From contig NZ_CP090003.1 of assembly GCF_021390195.1 (NCBI RefSeq), positions 3,555,501 through 3,619,500 on the forward strand: 64,000 bases of DNA, in the 5' to 3' direction. A program made the position numbers and the translations under genes. The notes beneath the pieces were generated by a model, which ran no database searches, was not told the origin of the DNA, and saw only the letters and a list, made by a program, of their open reading frames with translations. This DNA comes from Flagellimonas sp. CMM7 (GTDB lineage Bacteria; Bacteroidota; Bacteroidia; Flavobacteriales; Flavobacteriaceae). Positions 40,025 through 48,196 of this stretch are shown in pieces (the stretch's first letter is position 1; every line of letters begins with the position of its first letter).

Positions 40025-40678
40025 ATGTTTAATGATGATTTGTTGACATATCTTGAAGGTTTTCTTACGGAAGAAAGAAGGCAACGGTTTCTTGATGTAT
40101 TACAAAAGAGGACCAGGTATCTTACTGTAGCCATTGAAGATGTATACCAATTACACAATACAAGCGCAGTGATTAGAAGTTGTGATGCCTTTGGCGTGCA
40201 GGAAGTACATGTGGTAGAAGATCGATATGAGAAACGTTTGGACAAGAACATTGCCATGGGCGCAGAACAGTGGGTAGATGTAACTCGATATCAAACTGCA
40301 TCAGAATGTATTACTACGCTAAAAGACAAGGGATATCAAGTTGTTGCAACCACCCCACATAATGATTCAAGGTTACTTTCCCAATTTACTCTGGATACAA
40401 AAACAGCTCTTTTTTTTGGAACCGAAAAAGAAGGATTGAGTGAAGAGGTTATGCGAAAAGCAGATGGATTCCTTAAAATCCCCATGGTCGGTTTTTCCGA
40501 AAGCCTCAATATTTCGGTTTCAGCTGCTATCATTATCCAAAAACTGACAGAGGAATTAAGAGCATCAAATATTAAATGGCAGCTATCTGATATTGAGATA
40601 CTTGATAAGCGATTGGATTGGACTAAAAAATCCATCAAGGATGCGGAAAGTATTATAAACAGATACCTTTTAAAATGA
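40025..40678 (+). CDS. trmH: TrmH-family RNA 2'-O-methyltransferase
   Basis: A 217-residue SPOUT methyltransferase from the ATG at 40025; a TTG at 40016 would add three residues. It has EDVYQLHNTSAVIRSCDAFG (about 39-58) and the C-terminal trefoil-knot motifs ALFFGTEKEGLSEE (about 121-134) and IPMVGFSESLNISVSAAI (about 145-162), which bind S-adenosylmethionine. The size and motif 3 fit tRNA (guanosine-18-2'-O)-methyltransferase, but rRNA methyltransferases of the same family cannot be excluded. It starts 44 bp from the divergent sirtuin start. Confidence 0.88.
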   Translation: MFNDDLLTYLEGFLTEERRQRFLDVLQKRTRYLTVAIEDVYQLHNTSAVIRSCDAFGVQEVHVVEDRYEKRLDKNIAMGAEQWVDVTRYQTASECITTLKDKGYQVVATTPHNDSRLLSQFTLDTKTALFFGTEKEGLSEEVMRKADGFLKIPMVGFSESLNISVSAAIIIQKLTEELRASNIKWQLSDIEILDKRLDWTKKSIKDAESIINRYLLK

Positions 40679-40719
40679 AGTTTTTGTACTTTAGGACGTA
40701 ACCAATTAAAAAAAGCAAA

Positions 40720-41247
40720 ATGATTATTCTACTTTACATTTTAGCAGCCATTGTTTTTATCGTTTTAATTTTAGGGTTAATTGCCCCAAAGACCTATGAT
40801 GTTTCTCGCTCCATAGAGATAGCTAAACCTAAAGCTGAAGTTTATGAAAACCTTAGATTTTTAAAGAACCAGGACGCTTGGTCTCCTTGGAACAAGAAAG
40901 ATCCCAATATGGAGAAAAAATTTACGGGCACAGATGGCGAGCCAGGAGCTATTAGCTATTGGAACGGAAATAAAGATGTTGGCGAAGGGGAACAAGAGCT
41001 TACTAAAATTGTGGATGGGGAACGTATAGAATCTGAACTTCGGTTTTTAAAACCTTGGAAGTCTACATCAGATGCCTATATAACCACAGAGCAAATAGAC
41101 GGGAATGCCACTAAAGTTACTTGGGGCTTTTCTGGAAAAAACAAGTTCCCTACCAGTATTTTCATGTTGTTTATGAATATGGACAAAGCTGTTGGTGGAG
41201 ATTTTGAAGAAGGACTGTCCAGTTTAAAGGAATTAATGGAGAAATAG
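40720..41247 (+). CDS. SRPBCC-family protein with N-terminal membrane segment
   Basis: A 175-residue protein. It starts with one hydrophobic segment (about residues 2-22), then a START/Bet v1-like domain: DVSRSIEIAKPKAEVYENLR (about 28-47), QDAWSPWNKKDPNM and a C-terminal helix with GGDFEEGLSSLKELME. This is the polyketide-cyclase-like branch of SRPBCC proteins, often membrane-tethered. The ligand is unknown. It lies 41 bp after trmH and 7 bp before a VOC-family gene, so the two small proteins are probably cotranscribed. Confidence 0.85.
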   Translation: MIILLYILAAIVFIVLILGLIAPKTYDVSRSIEIAKPKAEVYENLRFLKNQDAWSPWNKKDPNMEKKFTGTDGEPGAISYWNGNKDVGEGEQELTKIVDGERIESELRFLKPWKSTSDAYITTEQIDGNATKVTWGFSGKNKFPTSIFMLFMNMDKAVGGDFEEGLSSLKELMEK

Positions 41248-41254
41248 CATAATT

Positions 41255-41635
41255 ATGGAGCAGAATATGATGGGTTGGTTCGAAATCCCAGTCTTGGATA
41301 TGGATAGAGCCAAAACCTTTTACGATGCAGTTTTTAAAATTAAGATTCAAGTTCAAGATTTTGGAGGAACACTAATGGGGTGGTTTCCATGGGCAGAAGG
41401 AAAAACGGGAGCTGCAGGTTCCTTAATTCTTCAACCTGATTGGTATAAACCTAGCAATACAGATGGAGTACTTGTTTATTTTAACAGTATTGATGTTCAA
41501 AATGAATTAAACCGAATTGAGAAATCAGGAGGAAAAATTTTAAAGCAGAAAACCCAAATTAGCCCGGAAGTGGGCTATATGGGGTTATTTTTAGATACTG
41601 AAGGCAATCGGGTCGCTTTACATTCAAAGGGATGA
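41255..41635 (+). CDS. VOC-family (glyoxalase-like) protein
   Basis: A 126-residue protein with two beta-alpha-beta modules of the vicinal oxygen chelate fold: GWFEIPVLDMDRAKTFYDAV (about residues 6-25) and later VLVYFNSIDVQNELNRIEKS and GYMGLFLDTEGNRVALH (about 107-123). The metal ligands typical of glyoxalase I are only partly present, so it may bind a ligand without catalysis. It follows the SRPBCC gene after 7 bp. The next gene, an alpha-amylase, converges with no gap. Confidence 0.88.
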   Translation: MEQNMMGWFEIPVLDMDRAKTFYDAVFKIKIQVQDFGGTLMGWFPWAEGKTGAAGSLILQPDWYKPSNTDGVLVYFNSIDVQNELNRIEKSGGKILKQKTQISPEVGYMGLFLDTEGNRVALHSKG

Positions 41636-43321
41636 CTATTCCACTAATTCCAGTAGAGCAATATCAAAATCATTCTCAAGAATGACTTTACCATTGGTAA
41701 CCATAACTTCGGTTTCAGAATAGGTGTCATACAACTTTGTACCATCACCAAAAAATCCTTTTACCCATAGGGATTTTTTGCCTTTTGGTAGATTTAGACC
41801 AACAGCGACTTTGTCCTTGTAATCTCCGTTCATATAAGTTCTGGAGAACACGTAGGGAGATTTTGCCAGCCTTTTGTGCTTACCGGCACCAATAGCAGGA
41901 TGATTTCTACGAAACTGCCCTAATTTTTGCCAGTGTTTGTGTATTTTCTGTGTTTGTGGCAAACTGTCCAAATCCTCCCAATTCATAAAAGAACGTAAAG
42001 TAGCATCACCTTCTGCGCCTTCAATGGTAAGGCTCCTAGCCGTTTCGTCACCATAGTACACTTGTGAGGCCCCAGGAGTCAATAACAATACATTTGCGGT
42101 GTAAAAAGGTCTTTTACGTTCCTTGTCAAAAGGACTGCCATCATCATGAGAAGTTAAATAGTTTAATACACTCTTTCCCTTTAACTTCGTATTTAAAAGG
42201 CGATTGTACTTTTTAAAAATGGTTTCATAATCGTTGTGCGCATCTACTTTCAAATCAAAATTTATAAGACTTTTAAAACCATAATTGAAAAAGTCCACTT
42301 TCTTATCTCCAAAATCAAATTCTCTGCCGCCAGAGATTCCGTAATTATAAACTTCACCAACCATATAGAAAGGATTGTTATCCAATATATGATCTGGATT
42401 TTTTTTCTTCCAAGTCTCAAAGGCATAGTTGGACTCTTTATATAAGTCTGACCAAGCATTTTCATTTACATGCTTTACGGTATCGACCCTAAAACCATCA
42501 ACACCAAAATCATTGATGTAATCCGTGAGCCACTTAATTATGTAATACCTAGGAGCCCTTGGGTATCCGGTTCGTTCAAAAAACAACTGTAGTTCATCTA
42601 ATTCTTGACTTAAACGCCCTTCTTCTTTCCATTTTGCCAACAGCGCATCTGGTAATTCAACAGGGTCGTTAGATTCCGTAAGAATATCTGGAAGATTTTT
42701 AACCAAAGTACAGGCAGTTGTATTCTCATAGGTAGTAAACTCACAAGGAGGTCCCGTCCGGACCCATTCTTCCGGCCAAACGGGGTCCTTTTCTGTAACC
42801 GGTCCCGTATGGTTCAATACTACATCCAAAAGCACTCGTATGCCTTGAGCGTGTGCAGTTTTCACCAATTTCTCCAAATCTTTTCTTGTTCCAAAACTAG
42901 GGTCAATTGCAGTCCAATCTTTGGCCCAATAACCGTGATACCCGTACGTATTTCCTGTGCCTTCATTTGTAGGACCATGTATTTGCTCAACAACCGGAGT
43001 AAACCAAATGGAGTTAATACCTAAATCTGTAAAATAACTTTCTTCAATTTTCTGGGTAATTCCCTGCAAATCTCCTCCTTCAAAACCTCTTAAAACAGCA
43101 GTTTCTTCCGTTCTGTCAAAACTCACATCATTTTCTGGGTTCCCATTATTGAATCGATCTGTTAAAAGAAAATAGATATTTGCGCCTTCCCAAGTAAAAG
43201 GAACTTCTTTTTTAAGAACTACTTCTTCAACTACTTGCGTGTCTTTTTTAGTCGGTTTTTTCACTTCTTTGCAGCCAAAAAGAATGGATAGTATAGACAT
43301 GACGGTAAGTAGTTTTTTCAT
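41636..43321 (-). CDS. Alpha-amylase-type glycoside hydrolase (GH13), lipoprotein
   Basis: A 561-residue protein with an SPII signal peptide ending ILFGC (Cys17). The GH13 catalytic barrel covers about 45-470: GIRVLLDVVLNHTG (region I), GFRVDTVKHV (nucleophile Asp), FYMVGEVYNYG (acid/base Glu) and LTSHDDGSPF (transition-state Asp). A C-terminal beta domain follows. It probably degrades alpha-glucans such as starch or glycogen-type oligosaccharides at the cell surface or in the periplasm. No susC/susD pair is near, so it is not in a classic utilisation locus. The exact linkage specificity cannot be read. Confidence 0.93.
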   Translation of the reverse strand: MKKLLTVMSILSILFGCKEVKKPTKKDTQVVEEVVLKKEVPFTWEGANIYFLLTDRFNNGNPENDVSFDRTEETAVLRGFEGGDLQGITQKIEESYFTDLGINSIWFTPVVEQIHGPTNEGTGNTYGYHGYWAKDWTAIDPSFGTRKDLEKLVKTAHAQGIRVLLDVVLNHTGPVTEKDPVWPEEWVRTGPPCEFTTYENTTACTLVKNLPDILTESNDPVELPDALLAKWKEEGRLSQELDELQLFFERTGYPRAPRYYIIKWLTDYINDFGVDGFRVDTVKHVNENAWSDLYKESNYAFETWKKKNPDHILDNNPFYMVGEVYNYGISGGREFDFGDKKVDFFNYGFKSLINFDLKVDAHNDYETIFKKYNRLLNTKLKGKSVLNYLTSHDDGSPFDKERKRPFYTANVLLLTPGASQVYYGDETARSLTIEGAEGDATLRSFMNWEDLDSLPQTQKIHKHWQKLGQFRRNHPAIGAGKHKRLAKSPYVFSRTYMNGDYKDKVAVGLNLPKGKKSLWVKGFFGDGTKLYDTYSETEVMVTNGKVILENDFDIALLELVE

Positions 43322-43422
43322 CTTTTGGGATTTTAGCTAAAACTATAAAATGAATGCGGAAATATAAAATTTATTTGCACCCTCTGGTCAGAAGCAATTT
43401 TTAAAGATGGGAAAAGAAAGTT

Positions 43423-44199
43423 TTATCTTCTATTTAACACTTTATATTCTTCATAACAACTAGAAACTGCATCTAAAATTTGTAGGTCGTTGGCTGTGTT
43501 GATAAAGGATTTGGAATAGCTACAATTGTTAAGGATATCTTCAATATCAACTTTTTCCAGTTGGAGCAATTCTGTAAGTATTTCACGGTCAAATTTTGAA
43601 GCTAGGAGGTTCCTAATATCTTCATCTTCTTTGATTTGCCTTAGCTTCCGCATTTGTTTTGGTTTTTTACCAAAAAGATTTCGCAGAAGATCGGCCGGAT
43701 TCAAAATAGCACCGAGAACTTTTGTTACCGCACTTGGGCTTTTGCTGCCACCTTCATAGCTTTTTTGAAGCCCTGATATACTATATTGATATGCAGTATT
43801 GATGGGAAGATTTTTTACATCTATCTCTAAGTAACCCGTTAATTGATATGGCCTTACAATAACTTCTTCCAATGCATAGGCAAGTTCTGTCAGGGATATT
43901 TCTGTTCCATCAAACTTGAACATGTCATTAGTGACCCTAACCTTTTGCGATTTAAAACCTAAAAAGGATAGGTATAGGGTATCGTTTACGGCAGCCGGGA
44001 TTTTGAAATTTCCTTTTTGGTCGGTAATTGTACCGACTACTTTATTAAGGTTGATAACGTGCACGCTAACCATTGGAAAGCTTGTTTGCGCATTGATAAC
44101 CGTAGCGTTTAATTCTCCTTCAACTATTGTGTCGTTCTCATTTTGAGCAAAACAAACAAATGAAATGAAGGAAAAAAATGTAAGTAGAACTCTTCTCAT
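43423..44199 (-). CDS. Carboxypeptidase-regulatory-like domain protein
   Basis: A 258-residue exported protein with a signal peptide (to about residue 18, ending FVCFAQ). An N-terminal CarboxypepD_reg-like beta-sandwich (about 25-110) has TVINAQTSFPMVSVHVINLN, TDQKGNFKIPA and LYLSFLGFKSQKVRV, the pattern that also opens many SusC-like receptors. Here no plug or barrel follows; the C-terminal half is helical and basic (KKPKQMRKLRQIKEDED). Such stand-alone proteins are common in Flavobacteriia with no known role. It lies between the amylase and the RNA helicase on the same strand with gaps of about 75-100 bp. Confidence 0.82.
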   Translation of the reverse strand: MRRVLLTFFSFISFVCFAQNENDTIVEGELNATVINAQTSFPMVSVHVINLNKVVGTITDQKGNFKIPAAVNDTLYLSFLGFKSQKVRVTNDMFKFDGTEISLTELAYALEEVIVRPYQLTGYLEIDVKNLPINTAYQYSISGLQKSYEGGSKSPSAVTKVLGAILNPADLLRNLFGKKPKQMRKLRQIKEDEDIRNLLASKFDREILTELLQLEKVDIEDILNNCSYSKSFINTANDLQILDAVSSCYEEYKVLNRR

Positions 44200-44274
44200 G
44201 CAATCTTTGTAGTCATAAAAGTACTAAACAAAGAAAAATAAATAGGTGTCCACCATCATTTAATATAGAATTAA

Positions 44275-46038
44275 CTAATAAAAGCCTGGTCGTTTTTTAC
44301 CGCCGCGTTTACCGGAGTTATTTTTTCTACCTCCTCTAAAGGATTTATTGTCCCCACCTTTTCTATGTCCTCTACTTCTATCTCGTTTTCTACCACCGCC
44401 TCTTCCTGAACCTCCAGGATTTTTGGAAACTTCAACATTGATAAAACGACCCTCAACCTTAAATTCTGTAAAAGTTTGAAGGACATGATCTGTTACCTGG
44501 GCATCTGTGTTGAAAAAGGAGAAACTATCCTTGGTATCTACGTTGAACACGTCTTCTTTTTCAAGGTTTAAGGTATCACGTAAAAAGTCTTTCAAAGACA
44601 TCCAGTCGTAACCATCGCGTTCTCCTACATTGATAAAGTAGCGCACAGAACCGTTTGACTGCGTGTTGTCACCTTTGGAACGTTCCCTTCTTTCTCCTCG
44701 ATCTCTTCCATCTTCTGATGAATTTAAATCTCTGGTTTTACTGTAATAGTTATAGAAACGGGTAAATTCTACTGAAATAATTTTTTTGAGCAATTCATCT
44801 CTATCAACACCTTCCAAAACATCGTTTATGGCCGGTAGATAATTGTCTATTTCAGGATTTATCTCAGTTTCTTTGATTTTGCTAGCTAAATGGTATAATT
44901 GTATCTCACAAATCTCAATACCAGTTGGAATTTTCTTGGATAGAAAAGATTGCTGGATTTTACCTTCTATGGATTTAATCTTTCGTAGCTCCGAACGCGT
45001 TACGATTACCATTGAAATCCCTGATTTTCCTGCACGACCTGTACGACCACTTCGGTGCGTATATGTTTCTATTTCATCAGGTAATTGATAGTTGATAACA
45101 TGTGTTATATCATCAACATCTATTCCCCTGGCAGCAACATCCGTTGCCACAAGCATCTGTACTTGTTTTTTACGGAAGGAATTCATGACCAAATCCCGCT
45201 GATTTTGACTTAGGTCTCCATGAAGTGCTCCCGCATTGTATCCATCCTCAATAAGCTTTTCAGCAACTTTTTGGGTATCTCTCTTTGTTCTACAGAATAT
45301 CACTGAGAAAATACCGGGATTGGCATCTGCAAGACGTTTAAGCGCAGAATAACGATCACGCCCACCAACTACATAGTACTCATGTTGCACCGTTGAAGCT
45401 CCGGCATTTTTAGTCCCAACAGTAATTTCTTGGGGTTTATGCATGAACTTCTTAGCAATGGTAGAAACTTCTTTGGGCATAGTTGCGGAAAACAACCATG
45501 TAAATTTTTCTTTTGGTGTGTTGGATAAAATGTCCTTTATGTCTTCAAAGAAGCCCATGTTCAACATTTCATCTGCTTCATCTAGCACGCAATAGTCAAT
45601 TTTAGAAATATCAACCATTTTTCGTCCAATCATATCCTTCATACGCCCGGGAGTGGCTACAATAATCTGCGCTCCGCGTTTTATTTGCCTAGCTTGATCG
45701 GTAATGCTGGCTCCACCATAAATGGCTACAGTATTAAGACCTTTAACGTATTTGGAGTATAATTTTAGCTCATTTGTAATTTGCAAACAGAGCTCACGTG
45801 TTGGAGATAAGATGAGTCCTTGAGTTGTTCTGCTTTCTGATTGAATTTTTTGGATCATGGGAAAACCAAAGGCAGCAGTTTTACCCGTTCCCGTTTGCGC
45901 AAGTGCGACTAGGTCGGTCTCTTGTTCCAATAAAATTGGGATAGCTTTTTCTTGTACTTCTGATGGAGATTCAAATCCTAAATCGGAAATAGCGTCCAAA
46001 AGGGGTTTGTCCAACCCTAGGGTTTCAAATTTTGTCAT
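44275..46038 (-). CDS. DEAD-box ATP-dependent RNA helicase with RGG-rich tail
   Basis: A 587-residue helicase from the ATG at 46038 (MTKFETLGLDKPLLDAI); a start at 46062 would add 8 residues lacking family support. It has Walker A AQTGTGKTAAFGFP (about 44-57), DEAD within VLDEADEMLNMGF, SATMP, and YTHRSGRTGRAG. A DbpA-type RNA-binding domain (about 455-540) and a tail rich in Gly, Arg and Lys (RGGGRKRDRSRGHRKGGD and similar) follow. Members help ribosome assembly and RNA turnover, often in the cold. A leader of about 107 nt with two alternative pairings lies upstream. Confidence 0.94.
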   Translation of the reverse strand: MTKFETLGLDKPLLDAISDLGFESPSEVQEKAIPILLEQETDLVALAQTGTGKTAAFGFPMIQKIQSESRTTQGLILSPTRELCLQITNELKLYSKYVKGLNTVAIYGGASITDQARQIKRGAQIIVATPGRMKDMIGRKMVDISKIDYCVLDEADEMLNMGFFEDIKDILSNTPKEKFTWLFSATMPKEVSTIAKKFMHKPQEITVGTKNAGASTVQHEYYVVGGRDRYSALKRLADANPGIFSVIFCRTKRDTQKVAEKLIEDGYNAGALHGDLSQNQRDLVMNSFRKKQVQMLVATDVAARGIDVDDITHVINYQLPDEIETYTHRSGRTGRAGKSGISMVIVTRSELRKIKSIEGKIQQSFLSKKIPTGIEICEIQLYHLASKIKETEINPEIDNYLPAINDVLEGVDRDELLKKIISVEFTRFYNYYSKTRDLNSSEDGRDRGERRERSKGDNTQSNGSVRYFINVGERDGYDWMSLKDFLRDTLNLEKEDVFNVDTKDSFSFFNTDAQVTDHVLQTFTEFKVEGRFINVEVSKNPGGSGRGGGRKRDRSRGHRKGGDNKSFRGGRKNNSGKRGGKKRPGFY

Positions 46039-46053
46039 TGTGGTATATACCTT

Positions 46054-46158
46054 AAATCGCAAATATGTTGTGTTGTATAGAGCGATTTTTGTACTACCTA
46101 TCCGAGCCCCTCACAACACCATGCCCATACCGGCGGCGTTAATAAAGGCGCAAAGGTA
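46054..46158 (-). promoter_or_regulatory. Structured leader and -7 element of the DEAD-box gene
   Basis: A TACCTTTG -7 element (minus strand, 46151-46158) would start transcription near 46145, leaving a leader of about 107 nt before the start codon at 46038. Two pairings are possible: 46054-46060 with 46082-46088 (AAATCGC / GCGATTT) and 46070-46076 with 46113-46119 (GTGTTGT / ACAACAC). The second arm pair crosses the first, so they form a pseudoknot or exclude each other. The upper part is GC-rich compared with its surroundings. A -33 TTG was not found. Confidence 0.45.
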
Positions 46159-46180
46159 CATCAATTTGTTAAAGTGGGAA

Positions 46181-46762
46181 CTATAAAGCCCTGTTTTTGA
46201 AGAAAGCAACTAATTTTTGGATGGCAAGACCTCTATGACTTATTTCATTTTTGATCGCTGCAGATAGCTCTCCAAAAGTCTCATTATATCCTTTGGGTTT
46301 AAAAATAGGATCATAACCAAACCCTTTAGAACCAAATTCCTTTTTTGTAATCTGTCCCTCCACAATTCCTTCAAAAGAGTAACTTTTGTTTTCAAGATTT
46401 AGATGAATCACAGTTTTAAAATATGCGCCTCTATTGGCACTGTCTTTTAATTCGGACAATACCTTGGTCATATTATCTTTTGCATCCTTTTGTTCCCCAG
46501 CGTAGCGAGCGGAATAAACCCCTGGAGCACCTTGTAATGCATCAATAAGCAAACCGGTATCATCAGAAAAACAGTCAAAACCATATGTTGAGGTTATATG
46601 ATCCGCTTTTATTTTAGCATTTTCTTCCAACGTTTTTCCGGTTTCTGGGATTTCATCAAAACAACCAATGTCATCTAATGAAAGCAATTGGATTTCCGAA
46701 GGTAAAAGCGCTTTAACTTCTTTTAGTTTGTGTTGGTTATGTGTGGCAAAAACAATTTTCAA
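46181..46762 (-). CDS. rdgB: Non-canonical purine NTP pyrophosphatase (RdgB/HAM1)
   Basis: A 193-residue enzyme of usual length. It starts MKIVFATHNQHKLKEVKALL with the nucleotide-binding TxNxxK-type motif, then CFSDDTGLLIDALQGAPGVY with the metal-binding Asp pair (about 68-69), RYAGEQKDAKDNM, and the C-terminal KGFGYDPIFKPKG and FGELSAAIKNEISHRGLA. It hydrolyses ITP, dITP and XTP to monophosphates and keeps them out of DNA and RNA. It lies upstream of the DEAD-box gene on the same strand and diverges from the gene at 46824. Confidence 0.96.
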   Translation of the reverse strand: MKIVFATHNQHKLKEVKALLPSEIQLLSLDDIGCFDEIPETGKTLEENAKIKADHITSTYGFDCFSDDTGLLIDALQGAPGVYSARYAGEQKDAKDNMTKVLSELKDSANRGAYFKTVIHLNLENKSYSFEGIVEGQITKKEFGSKGFGYDPIFKPKGYNETFGELSAAIKNEISHRGLAIQKLVAFFKNRAL

Positions 46763-46823
46763 GGCAAGAGATGATTTCGTACAGGGTTAAAAATAGTAAT
46801 TTCGATTATTTAGTAGCAACAAA

Positions 46824-47276
46824 ATGAAATTGAGAATACCACCACCTATAGTTATGTTGATCTTTGCGTGCTTGATGTATGTTCTGAATCGATTTTTGCC
46901 TTTTGGCAATTTTGAATTTTTTGGACGTAAAGAACTCGCAATTTTTCTACTTTCTTTAGCTGTTATAATTATGACGTGGGCGATTTTTCAATTTTTGAGG
47001 GCAAAAACGACAACAAATCCTATTAATTTGACAAAAACGAGTAGTTTGGTCACTAACGGAATCTTTAAATACACCAGAAATCCTATGTATTTGGGCATGC
47101 TGCTGATATTGCTTGCTTTTGGTTTGAAATTAGGTAACGCATTCAATACACTTTTGGCCGCGGGGTTTGTGTATTTTATGAATCATTTTCAAATTGAGAA
47201 GGAAGAAAAAGCATTAACGGAGCTTTTTGATAAAGAATACACCATGTATTGTAAAGCAACTAGGAGATGGTTTTAG
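46824..47276 (+). CDS. Isoprenylcysteine carboxyl methyltransferase-family protein
   Basis: A 150-residue membrane protein with about four hydrophobic segments. The C-terminal part carries VTNGIFKYTRNPMYLGMLLI (about residues 74-93) and FQIEKEEKALTELFDKEY (about 122-139), the family signatures of ICMT/phospholipid methyltransferases, which hold S-adenosylmethionine at the NPMYLG loop. Bacterial members are thought to methylate small lipids or amines; the substrate is not known. Its stop overlaps the next gene's possible start by 10 bases. Confidence 0.9.
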   Translation: MKLRIPPPIVMLIFACLMYVLNRFLPFGNFEFFGRKELAIFLLSLAVIIMTWAIFQFLRAKTTTNPINLTKTSSLVTNGIFKYTRNPMYLGMLLILLAFGLKLGNAFNTLLAAGFVYFMNHFQIEKEEKALTELFDKEYTMYCKATRRWF

Positions 47277-48067
47277 ATGTAAATAGGTGCAAAAAGATGT
47301 TTTGTTTGAGCATTTTGTTTTTGGGATATGGGCTGAGTGCGCAAACACAATTCTTTTCTTCTTTTGACCAGACGCAAATTGCTTATTCGGATGAAGGTGA
47401 AGGGAAGACTGTACTGCTTATTCATGGATTTATCTCTAATAGCGGAATGTGGGAAAAATCGATTTTAAAGAAAGAGCTTTTAGAATCTGGTTATAGGGTA
47501 ATTGTCCCAGATTTAAGAGGAAATGGAGAATCCGATCAACCTGAAAACCCAAAAGCATATCAAAATGATGCTGAAGTAAAAGATTTGAAATATCTAATTG
47601 ACCATTTAAGATTGGAAGAAGTGAATGTTGTGGGCTACTCAAGGGGAAGCATTGTGCTGGCAAAACTTTTGGTAAAAGAAAAACGTATAAAAAAAGCGGT
47701 CTTAGGAGGCATGGGTATTGATTTTACCAATCCAGAATGGGATAGAAGAATTCTTTTTATGAATGCTTTCAATGGCAAAACTACGGAAGAAACACAAGGA
47801 GCAGTTGATTATGCTACTTCCATTGGTGCAAATCATAAAATTCTTCACTTGCTACAAAAATACCAGCCAGTGACTAGCTTAGCAGAGCTAAAAGAGATTT
47901 CTGCTGCAATTTTAGTTATAGCCGGAGACCAGGATTTGGATAATGGAAATCCTTCCGATTTAAAGAATGAGATTCCAAACAGTCAATTGCATATTGTGCA
48001 TGGAGATCACAATGGAACGTATAAAACGCAATCTTTTTCAACCAAAATAATTCAGTTTTTAGATTAA
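47267..48067 (+). CDS. Alpha/beta hydrolase, predicted exported
   Basis: A 266-residue protein. A second ATG at 47297 gives a better signal peptide (MFCLSILFLGYGLSAQ), so the mature protein is probably periplasmic. The hydrolase domain has LLIHGFISNSGMWEKS (oxyanion region), VVPDLRGNGESDQP-type sequence, the nucleophile elbow VVGYSRGSIVLAKLL with its serine, the acid in VIAGDQDLDNG and the histidine in IVHGDHNGTY, so the triad is complete. The substrate, probably a small ester, is unknown. It lies directly after the ICMT-like gene, with a 10-bp overlap from the first start. Confidence 0.88.
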   Translation: MVLDVNRCKKMFCLSILFLGYGLSAQTQFFSSFDQTQIAYSDEGEGKTVLLIHGFISNSGMWEKSILKKELLESGYRVIVPDLRGNGESDQPENPKAYQNDAEVKDLKYLIDHLRLEEVNVVGYSRGSIVLAKLLVKEKRIKKAVLGGMGIDFTNPEWDRRILFMNAFNGKTTEETQGAVDYATSIGANHKILHLLQKYQPVTSLAELKEISAAILVIAGDQDLDNGNPSDLKNEIPNSQLHIVHGDHNGTYKTQSFSTKIIQFLD

Positions 48068-48196
48068 AAATCAGCATTTTGAAACATTTTACTGAAGATT
48101 TTTGACATATCCATATTTATAAACTGTTTTTTGAGGTATCCAATTTCAGGGATAGAATTAATGCTTATTTTTAAATCTTAATTTTCGACGAAATTC

